Below, one piece after another: positions 27,394-36,390 of a DNA stretch of 64,000 bases. Each line of letters opens with the position of its first letter. The stretch's first letter is position 1. Position numbers and translations under genes: made by a program. The stretch is from Croceicoccus sp. YJ47 (GTDB taxonomy: Bacteria > Pseudomonadota > Alphaproteobacteria > Sphingomonadales > Sphingomonadaceae): contig NZ_CP067087.1 in the NCBI RefSeq assembly GCF_016745095.1, positions 1,724,501 to 1,788,500 of the forward strand, given 5' to 3'. The notes beneath the pieces were generated by a model. That model saw only the letters and a list, made by a program, of their open reading frames with translations, searched no databases and had not been told where the DNA came from.

Positions 27394-28736
27394 TCCGCGG
27401 CCTGCCGATTGTTGCTGAGGTTCGCGCGGAAGGCGAGGTGCCGGTCGTGCACCTCGGCAAGGTCCGGCCCGCTCAACGCATCGGCGGCCTGGCTCATCAA
27501 CAGGTCGCCTTCCTTCAACAGGACCTGCACGCGGTCGCGATTGTTGAGCGCGCTGGCGCAATTCTGCATCGCGTCGAACATGGCGAAGGTCGCCTTCCGG
27601 CTGGTCGCGACGACGGACCGCGCCGCGCCGAACCCCGCCGCGACATAGCCGTCGAACCCGGTCATGATCGGGATGACGCGCCGGTCGGTCGACTGCGCAC
27701 GGTCGTCATTGGGCGAATCGGCGAGCACCCGCCCGCCCAGCTCCGCCGTGGCCGCCCCGATCCAGTGCAGCGCCGTCATCGCGGTGAACGGGTCGTTGAT
27801 CCCCGGCGACAGCGCGCGCAGGGCAATCTCGACCAGCTCGTCGAGCAGAAAGCCCAGATCCTGCGTCGGCGTGCGCAGGCCCGACAGCACAAAACAGCCA
27901 AGAATCTCCTCGATCAGCGTATCGTCCGGGTCGTCGGCGGCAATCTGCACCAGCGCCATCGGCGGGTGCACGAAATCGCCTGCTTCCGCCTTCAGCACGA
28001 TGACCGAATCGGTGCGCTTCGCAATGTCCTCCAGCCCGGAAAAATCGATGATCTCGATATAGCCGGCCGAAGTGACCGACACGATCTTGCCATCGGGCGG
28101 TTCGGGCTGTTCGATGTCCGAGCCGTTGTGGGGAAAGCGATGCTTGATCTGCCGGATGAGCCGCTCGCCGATCTGTTTCAGCACGGTGTTGATGCGGATC
28201 GAATCGGGAATATGGTTGAGGAAGAACACCAGCACCGCAATCGATGCCAGCATCAGTCCGGTCGCGACCAGCAGGGACAATTGCGGCACGAAACCCGGCA
28301 GGCCATCGGACGCGGCGGCCTGCGCCGAGGCGGCGGCCTCGTCCTCCGCCCGGACCACGCGCAGCACCATCACCGAATAGACGAAGGTGCCGATGAAGGT
28401 GGCAAGCGAAAGCTGATTGCCCTTGTCCTCCATGAAATTGGTGAGAAGGCGGGGGCCGTAGGTTCCGCTGGCATAGGCGACGGCGGCGATGGTGATCGAA
28501 AACACCGTCGCGGCGACGCCGATCGTCGTGCTGGCGATCACCTGGAGCATGGTGCTGGCGCCGTCGGGGCGGGCGGGCACGAGATATTTGGTGTTCGAGA
28601 TCATCTCGGCCGCAAAGCTGCGATCGAGCATGATCGTCACCAGCGCCAGCACGAAGGCGAGGATCGAGAACAGCGCCGGATAGAACCAGTAGCTGGCATT
28701 GATCGCGGCCAGAAAGGAGCGGAGATGCGCGGTCAC
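27390..28736 (-). CDS. DUF2254 membrane protein
   Basis: A 448-residue inner-membrane protein. Four hydrophobic segments occupy the first 205 residues (for example FYPALFSILAFVLALVTIML and LLVATGLMLASIAVLVFFL), and the rest is soluble. ASGTYGPRLLTNFMEDKGNQ is the DUF2254 signature between helices 2 and 3, and RALSPGINDPFTAM is conserved-looking in the soluble half. The family is functionally uncharacterised. It lies downstream of nadA on the same strand after 172 bases. Confidence 0.88.
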   Translation of the reverse strand: MTAHLRSFLAAINASYWFYPALFSILAFVLALVTIMLDRSFAAEMISNTKYLVPARPDGASTMLQVIASTTIGVAATVFSITIAAVAYASGTYGPRLLTNFMEDKGNQLSLATFIGTFVYSVMVLRVVRAEDEAAASAQAAASDGLPGFVPQLSLLVATGLMLASIAVLVFFLNHIPDSIRINTVLKQIGERLIRQIKHRFPHNGSDIEQPEPPDGKIVSVTSAGYIEIIDFSGLEDIAKRTDSVIVLKAEAGDFVHPPMALVQIAADDPDDTLIEEILGCFVLSGLRTPTQDLGFLLDELVEIALRALSPGINDPFTAMTALHWIGAATAELGGRVLADSPNDDRAQSTDRRVIPIMTGFDGYVAAGFGAARSVVATSRKATFAMFDAMQNCASALNNRDRVQVLLKEGDLLMSQAADALSGPDLAEVHDRHLAFRANLSNNRQAAD

Positions 28737-28908
28737 GGCTTACCCGCGCGATGGCGGGCGGGGGCGCGATACGCGGCTCCATGCGGCGATGTGTCGATGC
28801 GAATGGCGTGCCCTCCTGTCGTGCGACCGGAGAACACAACGCGGCACGCGCCGTTTCGTTGCCGCCCGTTCGGGGTGCGGCGCGGATCGGGCGCGGGGCC
28901 GGGTCCGC

Positions 28909-29898
28909 TCACACCCGGCCCAGATCGCCCTTGCCGATGGTGCCGGCCGCCATTTCGATCATCTTGTCGAGGCTCTGCTTCGCCTTCAGCCGCAAGCCTT
29001 CCTCGATCTCGATCCGGGGTTCGAGGTCGCGCAGCGCGATATAGAGCTTCTCCATCGTGTTGAGCGCCATGTACGGGCATATGTTGCAGTTGCAATTGCC
29101 GTCCGCCCCCGGCGCGCCGATGAAATTCTTCTCCGGCAGCGCGAGCTCCATCTGGTGGATGATGTGCGGCTCGGTCGCGACGATGAGCGTGTCGCTCTCG
29201 GTCGTTTTCGCAAATTGCAGGATGCCGCTGGTCGAGCCGACGTAATCGGCGTGGTCGACGATCTGCGGCGGGCATTCCGGATGCGCGGCGATGGGCGCGT
29301 CGGGATACTGCTGCTGCAATTTCAGGAGCTCGGTTTCGCTGAACGCCTCGTGCACGATGCACACGCCGGGCCAGAGCAGCATGTCGCGCCCGAACTTGCG
29401 ATTGAGATAGCCGCCGAGATGGCGGTCGGGGCCGAAGATGATCTTCTGGTCTTCCGGGATCTGCTGAAGAATCGTCTCCGCGCTGGACGAGGTGACGATG
29501 ACGTCGGACAGCGCCTTCACCTCGGTCGAGCAATTGATGTAGGTCAGCGCGATATGGTCGGGATGCGCCTCCCGGAATGCGCGGAACTTGTCCGGCGGGC
29601 AGCTGTCCTCAAGACTGCACCCGGCGTCGAGGTCGGGCAGCACGACGATCTTTTCCGGGCTCAGGATCTTGGCCGTGTCCGCCATGAACTTCACGCCGCA
29701 GAACGCGATCACCTCGGCATCGGTGGCCGCTGCCTTTTTCGACAGTTCGAGGCTGTCGCCCACGAAATCGGCGATGTCCTGAATTTCGGGCTTCTGGTAA
29801 TAATGGGCGAGGATCACGGCGTTGCGCTCCTTGCGCAGCTTCTCGATCTCTTCGCGCAGGTCCATGCCGGTCAGATTCTCTCGCGGTTGGGCGGTCAT
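28909..29898 (-). CDS. nadA: Quinolinate synthase
   Basis: Condenses iminoaspartate with dihydroxyacetone phosphate to quinolinate in NAD synthesis; 329 residues. ILAHYYQKPEIQDIADFVGD is the N-terminal signature. The three cluster Cys are in AFCGVKFMADTAK, HPECPPQ and NICPYMALNTMEKL. VTSSSAETIL is also typical. nadB and nadC, often adjacent, are not in the window. It follows the MBL hydrolase gene after 84 bases on the same strand. Confidence 0.96.
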   Translation of the reverse strand: MTAQPRENLTGMDLREEIEKLRKERNAVILAHYYQKPEIQDIADFVGDSLELSKKAAATDAEVIAFCGVKFMADTAKILSPEKIVVLPDLDAGCSLEDSCPPDKFRAFREAHPDHIALTYINCSTEVKALSDVIVTSSSAETILQQIPEDQKIIFGPDRHLGGYLNRKFGRDMLLWPGVCIVHEAFSETELLKLQQQYPDAPIAAHPECPPQIVDHADYVGSTSGILQFAKTTESDTLIVATEPHIIHQMELALPEKNFIGAPGADGNCNCNICPYMALNTMEKLYIALRDLEPRIEIEEGLRLKAKQSLDKMIEMAAGTIGKGDLGRV

Positions 29899-29982
29899 GC
29901 GTCGTGTCCCCGTATTGTCGTGGCCCGTGGCGGGCGTGCTTGCCCTTCATCTAGGGACAAACCCCCGGCTTTTACAGGGCAT

Positions 29983-30867
29983 TCAGCCGGCAAGCGCCCA
30001 TTCTTCGCCATCGCGGCCCACCACGCCCCTTCGTTCGAGGTCGATCAGATGCGCCAGCACCGATTGCCCCGCCGCCCCGACCAGCCGCGAATCGAGCCCG
30101 ACATACATCGTGTCGACCAGCGCCGGGATGGCGCGCGCCCCCTTGTCGAGCGTTTTTAGGATCTGCCGTTCGCGTTGCCGGCGATGGCCGATCATGCCCC
30201 GCACCAGTTGCCGCGTATTTTCGACCGGCGCGCCATGGGCGGGGTAGTAGATGCGATCCTCGCGGCCATGCAGCAATTCCATGCTGGCCATGTAATCCGC
30301 CATGTCGCCATCGGGCGGGATGACCACGGTGGTGGACCAGCCCATGACGTGATCGCCGGTAAACAGCGCGCCGCTTTCCTCCAATGCAAAGCACAGGTGA
30401 TTCGACGTATGCCCCGGCGTCGCCACCGCCGTCAGGGTCCAGCCATCGCCCGAAATGCTCTCCCCATCATTGAGCACGCGGTCGGGCGCGTAGCCTGTAT
30501 CGAACGGCGCATCGCCGCGCGGCCCGATGGATTCGAGCGCGAGCGCAGCGCAGCCCACGATTCTCGCCCCGGTGCGGGCCGCAAGCGGCGCGGCGGCGGG
30601 CGAATGGTCGCGATGGGTGTGGGTACAGCAGATGGCCGTGACTGTGCGATCCCCGATGGCGGCGATCAGCGCGTCGATATGCGCGGCATCGTCGGGGCCG
30701 GGGTCGATCACCGCGACATCATGGCCCGCGCCGACGATATAGGTCTGCGTCCCGTGCAGGGTAAACGCGCTGGGATTGCCGGCCAGCACGCGCTGCACCC
30801 GCTGCTCGAGCTGCTGCGGGGTGCCGATGGGCGGGGCGGGCTGTGTCTTGGCGGGCATGGGTGCCAA
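29983..30867 (-). CDS. MBL fold metallohydrolase (LACTB2-like)
   Basis: A 294-residue metallo-beta-lactamase fold protein without a signal peptide. The metal motif is THTHRDHSPAAAPL, followed by AVATPGHTSNHLCF (His), LFTGDHVMGW (Asp) and YPAHGAPVENT (His). A winged-helix-like C-terminal tail (LIDLERRGVVGRDGEEWALAG) is typical of the LACTB2/beta-lactamase-like group. Members include an RNA nuclease in mitochondria; the bacterial substrate is unknown. It lies 48 bases downstream of the MoeB-like gene. Confidence 0.9.
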   Translation of the reverse strand: MAPMPAKTQPAPPIGTPQQLEQRVQRVLAGNPSAFTLHGTQTYIVGAGHDVAVIDPGPDDAAHIDALIAAIGDRTVTAICCTHTHRDHSPAAAPLAARTGARIVGCAALALESIGPRGDAPFDTGYAPDRVLNDGESISGDGWTLTAVATPGHTSNHLCFALEESGALFTGDHVMGWSTTVVIPPDGDMADYMASMELLHGREDRIYYPAHGAPVENTRQLVRGMIGHRRQRERQILKTLDKGARAIPALVDTMYVGLDSRLVGAAGQSVLAHLIDLERRGVVGRDGEEWALAG

Positions 30868-30915
30868 TATGGGCAGGCCGGGCGCGGCTGTCGAGGTGGA
30901 GACCAGCCCCGCCCC

Positions 30916-31740
30916 TTACCGCCCGCCGCAAGCCCGGCATTGCGGGTCGGGCGCAATCCGGATCGTGCGCAGGCCCGGCCCCAGCCCGTCCAGCAAGTGC
31001 AGCCGTCCGAATTGCGGATCGCCCAGCGCGGAGACTCCATTCAGCAACACGCGCAACCCGTGCATCGCGCCAAAGCATCCCGCCATCCCGGCAAAGGCGC
31101 CGAGCACGCCCTGCTCCGCACAGGTGTCGCAATCGTCCGCATCGAAGGCATCGCCGACATAGCAGCGATAGCAGGGCTGATCCCCAAGGTGCCCGGCGAA
31201 ATTGGCGATCTGCCCCTGGAACCGTCCGATCGCCGCACTGCTCAGCGGGACGCGCGCCGCGACGCAGGCATCCGATACGGCGAGGCGGGTGGCGAAATTG
31301 TCGCACCCGTCGAGCACGAGATCGGCCCCTGCGACGATCGCACCGGCATTATCCGCATCGATTCGCATGTCGCGTGCCGTCACGGCGATGGCGGGATCGA
31401 ACCGGCGGACCCAGTCGGCGGCGCGCCCGGCCTTTCCCGCGCCGGTATCGCCGGGGGTGAAGATCGTCTGCCGCTGCAGATTGCTCACATCGACGACATC
31501 GCTGTCCACGATCGTCATGCGGCCCACCCCGGCGGCGGCGAGATACTGAATCGCGGGCGAACCGATACCGCCCGCCCCCACGACCACCACGTGGCACGCG
31601 GCGAGCCGGACCTGCCCCACGCCGCCGATTTCGGGCAGGACGATATGGCGGGCATAGCGCTCCATGCGTTCGTCGCCGTCCAGCATGGCGGAACGGGGCG
31701 ATGGCGCGTCGGGATGGCGGGGCGTGGTATCGTGGGGCAT
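30916..31740 (-). CDS. moeB: MoeB/ThiF family adenylyltransferase
   Basis: E1-like enzyme that adenylates the C-terminus of a small sulfur carrier, most likely MoaD in molybdopterin synthesis; 274 residues. The ATP site is VVGAGGIGSPAIQYLAAAGV, followed by DSDVVDVSNLQRQTIF. Zinc ligands come from CYRC near residue 172 and CRAC at the C-terminus, and DDCDTCAEQGVLG carries the conserved Cys region. There is no rhodanese domain. A molybdopterin role fits the IorA/IorB-like genes in the window, though ThiF-type function is possible. Starts at 31686 or 31665 are also open. Confidence 0.88.
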   Translation of the reverse strand: MPHDTTPRHPDAPSPRSAMLDGDERMERYARHIVLPEIGGVGQVRLAACHVVVVGAGGIGSPAIQYLAAAGVGRMTIVDSDVVDVSNLQRQTIFTPGDTGAGKAGRAADWVRRFDPAIAVTARDMRIDADNAGAIVAGADLVLDGCDNFATRLAVSDACVAARVPLSSAAIGRFQGQIANFAGHLGDQPCYRCYVGDAFDADDCDTCAEQGVLGAFAGMAGCFGAMHGLRVLLNGVSALGDPQFGRLHLLDGLGPGLRTIRIAPDPQCRACGGR

Positions 31741-31826
31741 GAGCTGTCCCTTGCCCCGGCGGGGGCGGCGGGGGCAAGCACTCGTTCGGATCGGCGCGAC
31801 ACGGCGGGCCGGAACGCCCGAAAAGC

Positions 31827-31855
31827 TTGACGATTCGCCGCTGCGGGGATATGCG
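31827..31855 (+). promoter_or_regulatory. Candidate promoter for rpsT
   Basis: TTGACG and TATGCG are separated by 17 bases, in the 262-base gap between the MoeB-like gene and rpsT. A transcript from here would have a leader of roughly 140 bases. The -35 box matches five of six consensus bases. Confidence 0.45.
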
Positions 31856-32002
31856 CCGCGCTTTCACGTGAGGGGCATGCCCTTTCGCGCATGATTTCGT
31901 ATCGGTCGGGTATCGCGCATTTGTGCGGGCCGGACCCGGAGCAACTCGCAAGTACCCCGTTTGAACAGGGCCGCCGCGCCGGCGGCCGCATAAAGGATCG
32001 AC

Positions 32003-32263
32003 ATGGCCAATACCCCCCAGGCGCGCAAGCGCATCCGTCGCAACGAGCGCCGCGCCGAAGTGAACGGCAACCGCATGGCGCGCATCCGCACCTTCCTGAA
32101 AAAGGTCGAGACCGCCATCGAATCGGGCGACAGCAACGCGGCCAAGACCGCCCTGCACGATGCGCAGCCCGAACTGGCGCGCGGCGTGGCGCGGGGTGCG
32201 ATCCACAAGAACACCGCTTCGCGCAAGATGTCGCGCCTGTCGAAGCGCGTCGCCGCGCTCTGA
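32003..32263 (+). CDS. rpsT: 30S ribosomal protein S20
   Basis: A primary 16S rRNA-binding protein; 86 residues and strongly basic. The start [20 protein letters not shown] and the C-terminal [19 protein letters not shown] are diagnostic. The gene has a candidate promoter upstream and an intrinsic terminator 53 bases after the stop, so it is its own transcription unit directly before dnaA. That order is common in alphaproteobacteria. Confidence 0.97.
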   Translation: MANTPQARKRIRRNERRAEVNGNRMARIRTFLKKVETAIESGDSNAAKTALHDAQPELARGVARGAIHKNTASRKMSRLSKRVAAL

Positions 32264-32316
32264 CGCCGACATCGCAGGACGATTCGCCGGACCGCCGGCG
32301 GATCGGGCCATGAAAG

Positions 32317-32346
32317 GGCCGCCGGGCATGATCCGGCGGCCTTTTT
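32317..32346 (+). terminator. Intrinsic terminator of rpsT
   Basis: GGCCGCCGG (32317-32325) and CCGGCGGCC (32333-32341) form a perfect 9-bp stem with a 7-base loop, followed by five T. This is a textbook Rho-independent terminator. Confidence 0.9.
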
Positions 32347-32723
32347 CGTGCCTGCGATCCGGGGCCTCAGGCTCGGATACGATCGCCCTCGAATCGGCGG
32401 AAATGCGTTGATTCGGATGGCGGTGTGACCAATAAAACGTTCCAAACCAATGGCTTGAAACCGCACTGTTGGAGTTGTGCGGGCTTGATTGAGTCAAGGC
32501 GCATTATTTCAGTTTTTTTACGCTGCAACCCTTGCCGGTGGACCATCCACAGCCCTACAAAATGAGGGCCGGGCGGTGACCCGCAACCGGCATTATTGAA
32601 CATCGCGAAGATCGCTCGCCCACCGGATCGCTCCGGCGGACGGCGCCGTATTATGATGCGGCGCCGATGGGCGGATATTGCCGGTGACAGGACGGGTGGA
32701 CGAAGGTTTTGGGGCAGGATTTG
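32347..32723 (+). promoter_or_regulatory. dnaA upstream region with GANTC sites and dyads
   Basis: This 377-base gap between the rpsT terminator and dnaA holds no gene. It contains three GANTC sites, at 32391 (GAATC), 32410 (GATTC) and 32491 (GAGTC); the last is inside a CTTGA-N5-TCAAG dyad at 32484-32498. An AT-rich stretch follows (32500-32520, including seven T). Two copies of the palindrome CGGCGCCG lie at 32641-32648 and 32659-32666, ten bases apart. The promoter of dnaA must be here. GANTC is the CcrM methylation site in alphaproteobacteria. No convincing DnaA-box cluster is present. Confidence 0.5.
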
Positions 32724-34292
32724 ATGACGGCTATGATGCGCGAATCGGATGATACGAATGATGCAGGACATGGCAGTGCCGCGCCCCTTTCGTCCTCGCG
32801 CATCGCGAGCGGCACCGCGGATCGACGCGATGGGCGCGGCGGGGGCGCAGTGGCGTCCAATGTTTCGGGTGCCGGCGCTTCGGGGGCTGGCGATTCGGCG
32901 CACAGCGACGAGGCGCGCCGCCGCGCCGAGGATCTGCAGGCCGACTGGGCCGATATCTGCATCGGGCTGAAAAAGGATTTGGGGCAGCAGCTCTACAATC
33001 AATGGATTCGCCCGGTCGAACTCGGGCCGTTCTGCCGCGAGACGGGCACGCTCGACCTGTATCTGCCGACCGAATTTTCCGCCAACTGGGTCACGGACCG
33101 CTTTGCCGACCGGCTTTCGCTGGCGTGGAAGATCGCGAGCAGCGACGTGCGCAATGTCCGCATCTGCGTGCATCCGAACCGTCGCAAGCTGCCCGAATTG
33201 CGCGTCGGGTCCGCCGCTGCGGAACCGGCGGCGATGGCCGATCCCGCAGGCGCGCTGACCGATCTCGGCTCGGCCGGGCTGGACCCGTCGCTGACCTTTG
33301 CGAGCTTCGTCACGGGCGAGGGCAATGTGCTCGCCTATAACGCGGCGCAGCGCATGGCCGCGATCGAAACGCCGCAATTCTCGCCGCTCTATCTCAAGGC
33401 CGCGACCGGGCAGGGCAAGACGCATCTGCTCCATGCGCTGGGCCATCAGTTTGCCGCGGCGCGTCCGGGCGCGTGCATCTTCTACTGTTCCGCCGAACGC
33501 TTCATGGTCGAATTCGTGCAGGCGCTCCGCCATAATCAGATGATGGAGTTCAAGTCGCGGCTGCGCGGGTTCGACATGCTGCTGGTCGACGATATTCAGT
33601 TCATCATCGGCAAGGCCTCGGCGCAGGAGGAATTGCTCTACACCATCGATGCGCTGCTGGCGGAGGGCAAGCGCCTCGCCTTTGCCGCCGATCGCGCGCC
33701 GCAGGCGCTCGACGGGGTGGAGCCGCGGCTGCTGTCGCGCCTGTCGATGGGGCTGGTCGCGGATATTCAGCCCGCCGATATCGACCTGCGCCGCAAGATT
33801 CTCAATCACCGCCTCGCCCGCTTTACCGCGAGCGACGTGCCTGCCGACGTGATCGAATTCCTCGCTCGCACCATCAGCCGCAACGTGCGCGAGCTGGTCG
33901 GCGGTCTCAACAAGCTGATCGCCTATGCGCAACTGACGGGCCAGCCGGTCAGCCTGCAACTGGCCGAGGAACAGCTTACCGATATCCTGTCCGCCAATCG
34001 CCGCCGCATCACCATCGACGAGATTCAGCGCACGGTGTGCCAGTTCTACCGGCTCGACCGATCCGAAATGGCGTCGAAGCGCCGGACCCGCACGGTGGTC
34101 CGCCCGCGGCAGGTCGCGATGTATCTGGCCAAAGTGCTGACCCCGCGCAGCTATCCCGAAATTGGGCGCAAGTTCGGCGGGCGCGACCATTCGACCGTGA
34201 TCCACGCCGTCCGCCTGATCGAGGATCTGCGCACCCGCGATGCCGACATGGACGGCGACGTGCGTAGTCTGCTGCGGCAACTGGAGAGCTGA
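32724..34292 (+). CDS. dnaA: Chromosomal replication initiator protein DnaA
   Basis: Binds oriC and opens the duplex; 522 residues from ATG 32724, which follows an AGGAT site (a TTG at 32709 is also open). A Ser/Gly/Asp-rich tail of about 65 residues precedes domain I (WADICIGLKKDLGQQLYNQW). The AAA+ domain has Walker A AATGQGKTHLLHAL, Walker B MLLVDDIQF and sensor II RNVRELVGGLNKL. Domain IV ends with GGRDHSTVIHAVR, the DnaA-box reader. The Walker A lacks the usual paired glycines before the core GxGKT. Confidence 0.96.
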   Translation: MTAMMRESDDTNDAGHGSAAPLSSSRIASGTADRRDGRGGGAVASNVSGAGASGAGDSAHSDEARRRAEDLQADWADICIGLKKDLGQQLYNQWIRPVELGPFCRETGTLDLYLPTEFSANWVTDRFADRLSLAWKIASSDVRNVRICVHPNRRKLPELRVGSAAAEPAAMADPAGALTDLGSAGLDPSLTFASFVTGEGNVLAYNAAQRMAAIETPQFSPLYLKAATGQGKTHLLHALGHQFAAARPGACIFYCSAERFMVEFVQALRHNQMMEFKSRLRGFDMLLVDDIQFIIGKASAQEELLYTIDALLAEGKRLAFAADRAPQALDGVEPRLLSRLSMGLVADIQPADIDLRRKILNHRLARFTASDVPADVIEFLARTISRNVRELVGGLNKLIAYAQLTGQPVSLQLAEEQLTDILSANRRRITIDEIQRTVCQFYRLDRSEMASKRRTRTVVRPRQVAMYLAKVLTPRSYPEIGRKFGGRDHSTVIHAVRLIEDLRTRDADMDGDVRSLLRQLES

Positions 34293-34297
34293 CCGCG

Positions 34298-34753
34298 GTG
34301 CAGTCCGCGCGGCTCCTGCCGGCGAGCGTGGCGGTCCTGCTTACGGGATGCGGCGCGCCGGCGGCGGACGCGGGCGCGAGGCGCACCGACCAAACCGCCG
34401 GCACCGCCGCGACGCCGGCCGCCGAAACGCGCAGCATCTATATCGCGCGCGACCCGGAACCGGTTGCGAGACCGGGAACCCCGCCGATCGCCAGGCCGCT
34501 CGCGCTGTTCCACGGGGCTTATGCGGTGCGAGACGATTGCCTCCTCTTCGTCATGGCGGGCGGCGATGCGGCGTTGCCCATGTTTTCCGCGGAAACATCG
34601 GTGATCGTGCAACCCGATCGCGTCATTATTGCGGGAACCGCGCATCCGTTCGGCGAAACCCTGTCGCGCGGCGGGGCCATGCGCGGGCCGGATGGGTACG
34701 CCGCTCTTGTCGAACCGCCGCCGCCGGCCTGCCGCTATTCCCTCATCGGCTGA
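34298..34753 (+). CDS. Predicted lipoprotein of unknown function (GTG start)
   Basis: A 151-residue protein. The signal (QSARLLPASVAVLLTGC) ends in a lipobox Cys at about residue 18, followed by an Ala/Thr-rich linker. The folded part (from LALFHGAYAVRDDCLLFVMA) has a pair of Cys that could form a disulphide. The only fitting start is GTG 34298, five bases after the dnaA stop. It ends 20 bases before mutM. No known domain is recognised; co-transcription with dnaA or mutM is plausible from spacing. Confidence 0.7.
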   Translation: MQSARLLPASVAVLLTGCGAPAADAGARRTDQTAGTAATPAAETRSIYIARDPEPVARPGTPPIARPLALFHGAYAVRDDCLLFVMAGGDAALPMFSAETSVIVQPDRVIIAGTAHPFGETLSRGGAMRGPDGYAALVEPPPPACRYSLIG

Positions 34754-34773
34754 TCGTTCCTATCTGTGCGCTC

Positions 34774-35586
34774 ATGCCAGAGCTTCCCGAAGTCGAAACC
34801 ACCGTGCGCGGGCTGTCCGCCTTTCTCGATGGGGAAACCATCGCCCGCGTGCGCGTGAACCGGCCCGACCTGCGCCGACCGTTTCCCGACGGGCTGGTGC
34901 AGGCGATGACCGGGGCGCAGGTCACCGGCCTGTCGCGGCGGGCGAAATACGGGCTGATCCACCTTTCCCGCCCGCAGGTGATGGTGTTTCACCTGGGCAT
35001 GAGCGGACGCTGGCGCATCGACCCCGAGGAAATGGGCAGGCACGACCATCTCGTGCTCGAAACCGGCAGCGGCCATGTGCTGGCATTGAACGATGCAAGG
35101 CGATTCGGATCGGTCGATCTGGTCGATGCCGATGGAATCGATGCGTTCGGCCCGTTCGCGGCGATGGGGCCGGAGCCTCTGGGGGCGGAGCTGACCCCGC
35201 ACTATCTGCGCGAAGCGTTGTCGGGGCGGATTTCGCCGATCAAGATCATGCTGCTCGATCAGCGGATCGTGGCGGGGCTGGGCAATATCTACGTGTGCGA
35301 GGCGCTGCACCGTGCGCGCATCCGCCCGGACAAGGCGGCGGGCGCGGTGTCCCTGGCGAAGCTGAAGCTGCTGGTCCCGGCCATTCGCGACGTGCTGAAC
35401 GAATCGATTGCGGCGGGCGGTTCCTCGATGCGGGATTATGCAAAGCCCGATGGTGAGCTGGGCTATTTCGCGACGTCGTGGCAGGTCTATGGCCGCGAGG
35501 GGAAACCATGCCATTGCGGGGGGACGGTGCAGCGTTTCGTGCAGGGCGGGCGCAGCACGTTCTGGTGTCCGAAGTGTCAGCGTTGA
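34774..35586 (+). CDS. mutM: Formamidopyrimidine-DNA glycosylase
   Basis: Removes 8-oxoguanine and ring-opened purines; 270 residues. The N-terminus MPELPEVETTVRGL supplies the catalytic Pro and Glu, and LSRRAKYGL the conserved Lys. The C-terminal zinc finger is CHCGGTVQRFVQGGRSTFWC followed by PKCQ, including the DNA-binding Arg. It opens the block mutM-ubiE-ubiB-coaBC-dut, an order conserved across alphaproteobacteria. Confidence 0.97.
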   Translation: MPELPEVETTVRGLSAFLDGETIARVRVNRPDLRRPFPDGLVQAMTGAQVTGLSRRAKYGLIHLSRPQVMVFHLGMSGRWRIDPEEMGRHDHLVLETGSGHVLALNDARRFGSVDLVDADGIDAFGPFAAMGPEPLGAELTPHYLREALSGRISPIKIMLLDQRIVAGLGNIYVCEALHRARIRPDKAAGAVSLAKLKLLVPAIRDVLNESIAAGGSSMRDYAKPDGELGYFATSWQVYGREGKPCHCGGTVQRFVQGGRSTFWCPKCQR

Positions 35587-35648
35587 GCGAGGCAAAACGC
35601 GACACAATTGCTTTGCGTGGGGCGCATAACGCCCTAAACGCTTGTGCC

Positions 35649-36386
35649 ATGACAGACAGCGAGACAGTTTCCTTCGGCTACGAACAGGTCGCCGCGCACG
35701 AGAAGGCGGACCGCGTCGGCGCGGTGTTCACCAATGTGGCGCGCAAATACGACATCATGAACGATGCGATGTCGGGCGGCATGCACCGATTGTGGAAGGA
35801 CCGCTTCGTCCGCAGGGTCAAGCCGCAGCCGCACGAGCGCATTCTCGACATGGCGGGCGGGACTGGCGACATCGCCTTTCGCATGGAGGCGCGCGGCGCC
35901 GACGTCACCGTGTCCGACATCAATCAGGACATGCTGGACGTGGGGCTCGACCGCGCGGTGAAACGCGGCATCGACAGCCTCGTCTGGTCGCGGCAGGACG
36001 CGGAGGATCTGAGCTTCGAGGACAAGAGCTTCGATGCCTATACCATCGCATTCGGCATCCGGAACGTCACCCATATCGACCGTGCTCTGGCCGAGGCGCA
36101 CCGCGTCCTCAAACATGGCGGGCGGTTCTTCTGCCTCGAATTCTCGACCACCGAATGGGCCGGGTTCAAGGATATCTACGACGCCTATTCGCACCGGCTC
36201 GTGCCCGAAATCGGCAAGCGGATCGCGGGCGACGCGGACAGCTATCGCTATCTCGTCGAATCGATCCGCCGCTTTCCCACCATGCCCGAATTCGAGGGCA
36301 TGATCCGCGATGCAGGGTTCGCCATGACGAAGGTGGAGCCGATCATGGGCGGGCTGGTCGCGATCCATTCGGGCTGGAAAATCTGA
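35649..36386 (+). CDS. ubiE: Demethylmenaquinone/2-octaprenyl-6-methoxybenzoquinol methyltransferase
   Basis: C-methyltransferase of ubiquinone synthesis; 245 residues. YDIMNDAMSGGMHRLWKDRF and DMAGGTGDIAFRM (motif I) are family signatures, as are AFGIRNVTHIDRALAEAHRV and the C-terminal GLVAIHSGWKI. It lies 62 bases after mutM and four bases before ubiB, with which it shares a pathway. Confidence 0.96.
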   Translation: MTDSETVSFGYEQVAAHEKADRVGAVFTNVARKYDIMNDAMSGGMHRLWKDRFVRRVKPQPHERILDMAGGTGDIAFRMEARGADVTVSDINQDMLDVGLDRAVKRGIDSLVWSRQDAEDLSFEDKSFDAYTIAFGIRNVTHIDRALAEAHRVLKHGGRFFCLEFSTTEWAGFKDIYDAYSHRLVPEIGKRIAGDADSYRYLVESIRRFPTMPEFEGMIRDAGFAMTKVEPIMGGLVAIHSGWKI

Positions 36387-36390
36387 GTTC

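Noticed and set aside
32543-32551. Possible DnaA box (CCATCCACA) and oriC next to dnaA
   Set aside because: It differs from TTATCCACA at two positions and no other copies lie nearby. A single weak match does not support an origin; alphaproteobacterial origins are often far from dnaA.
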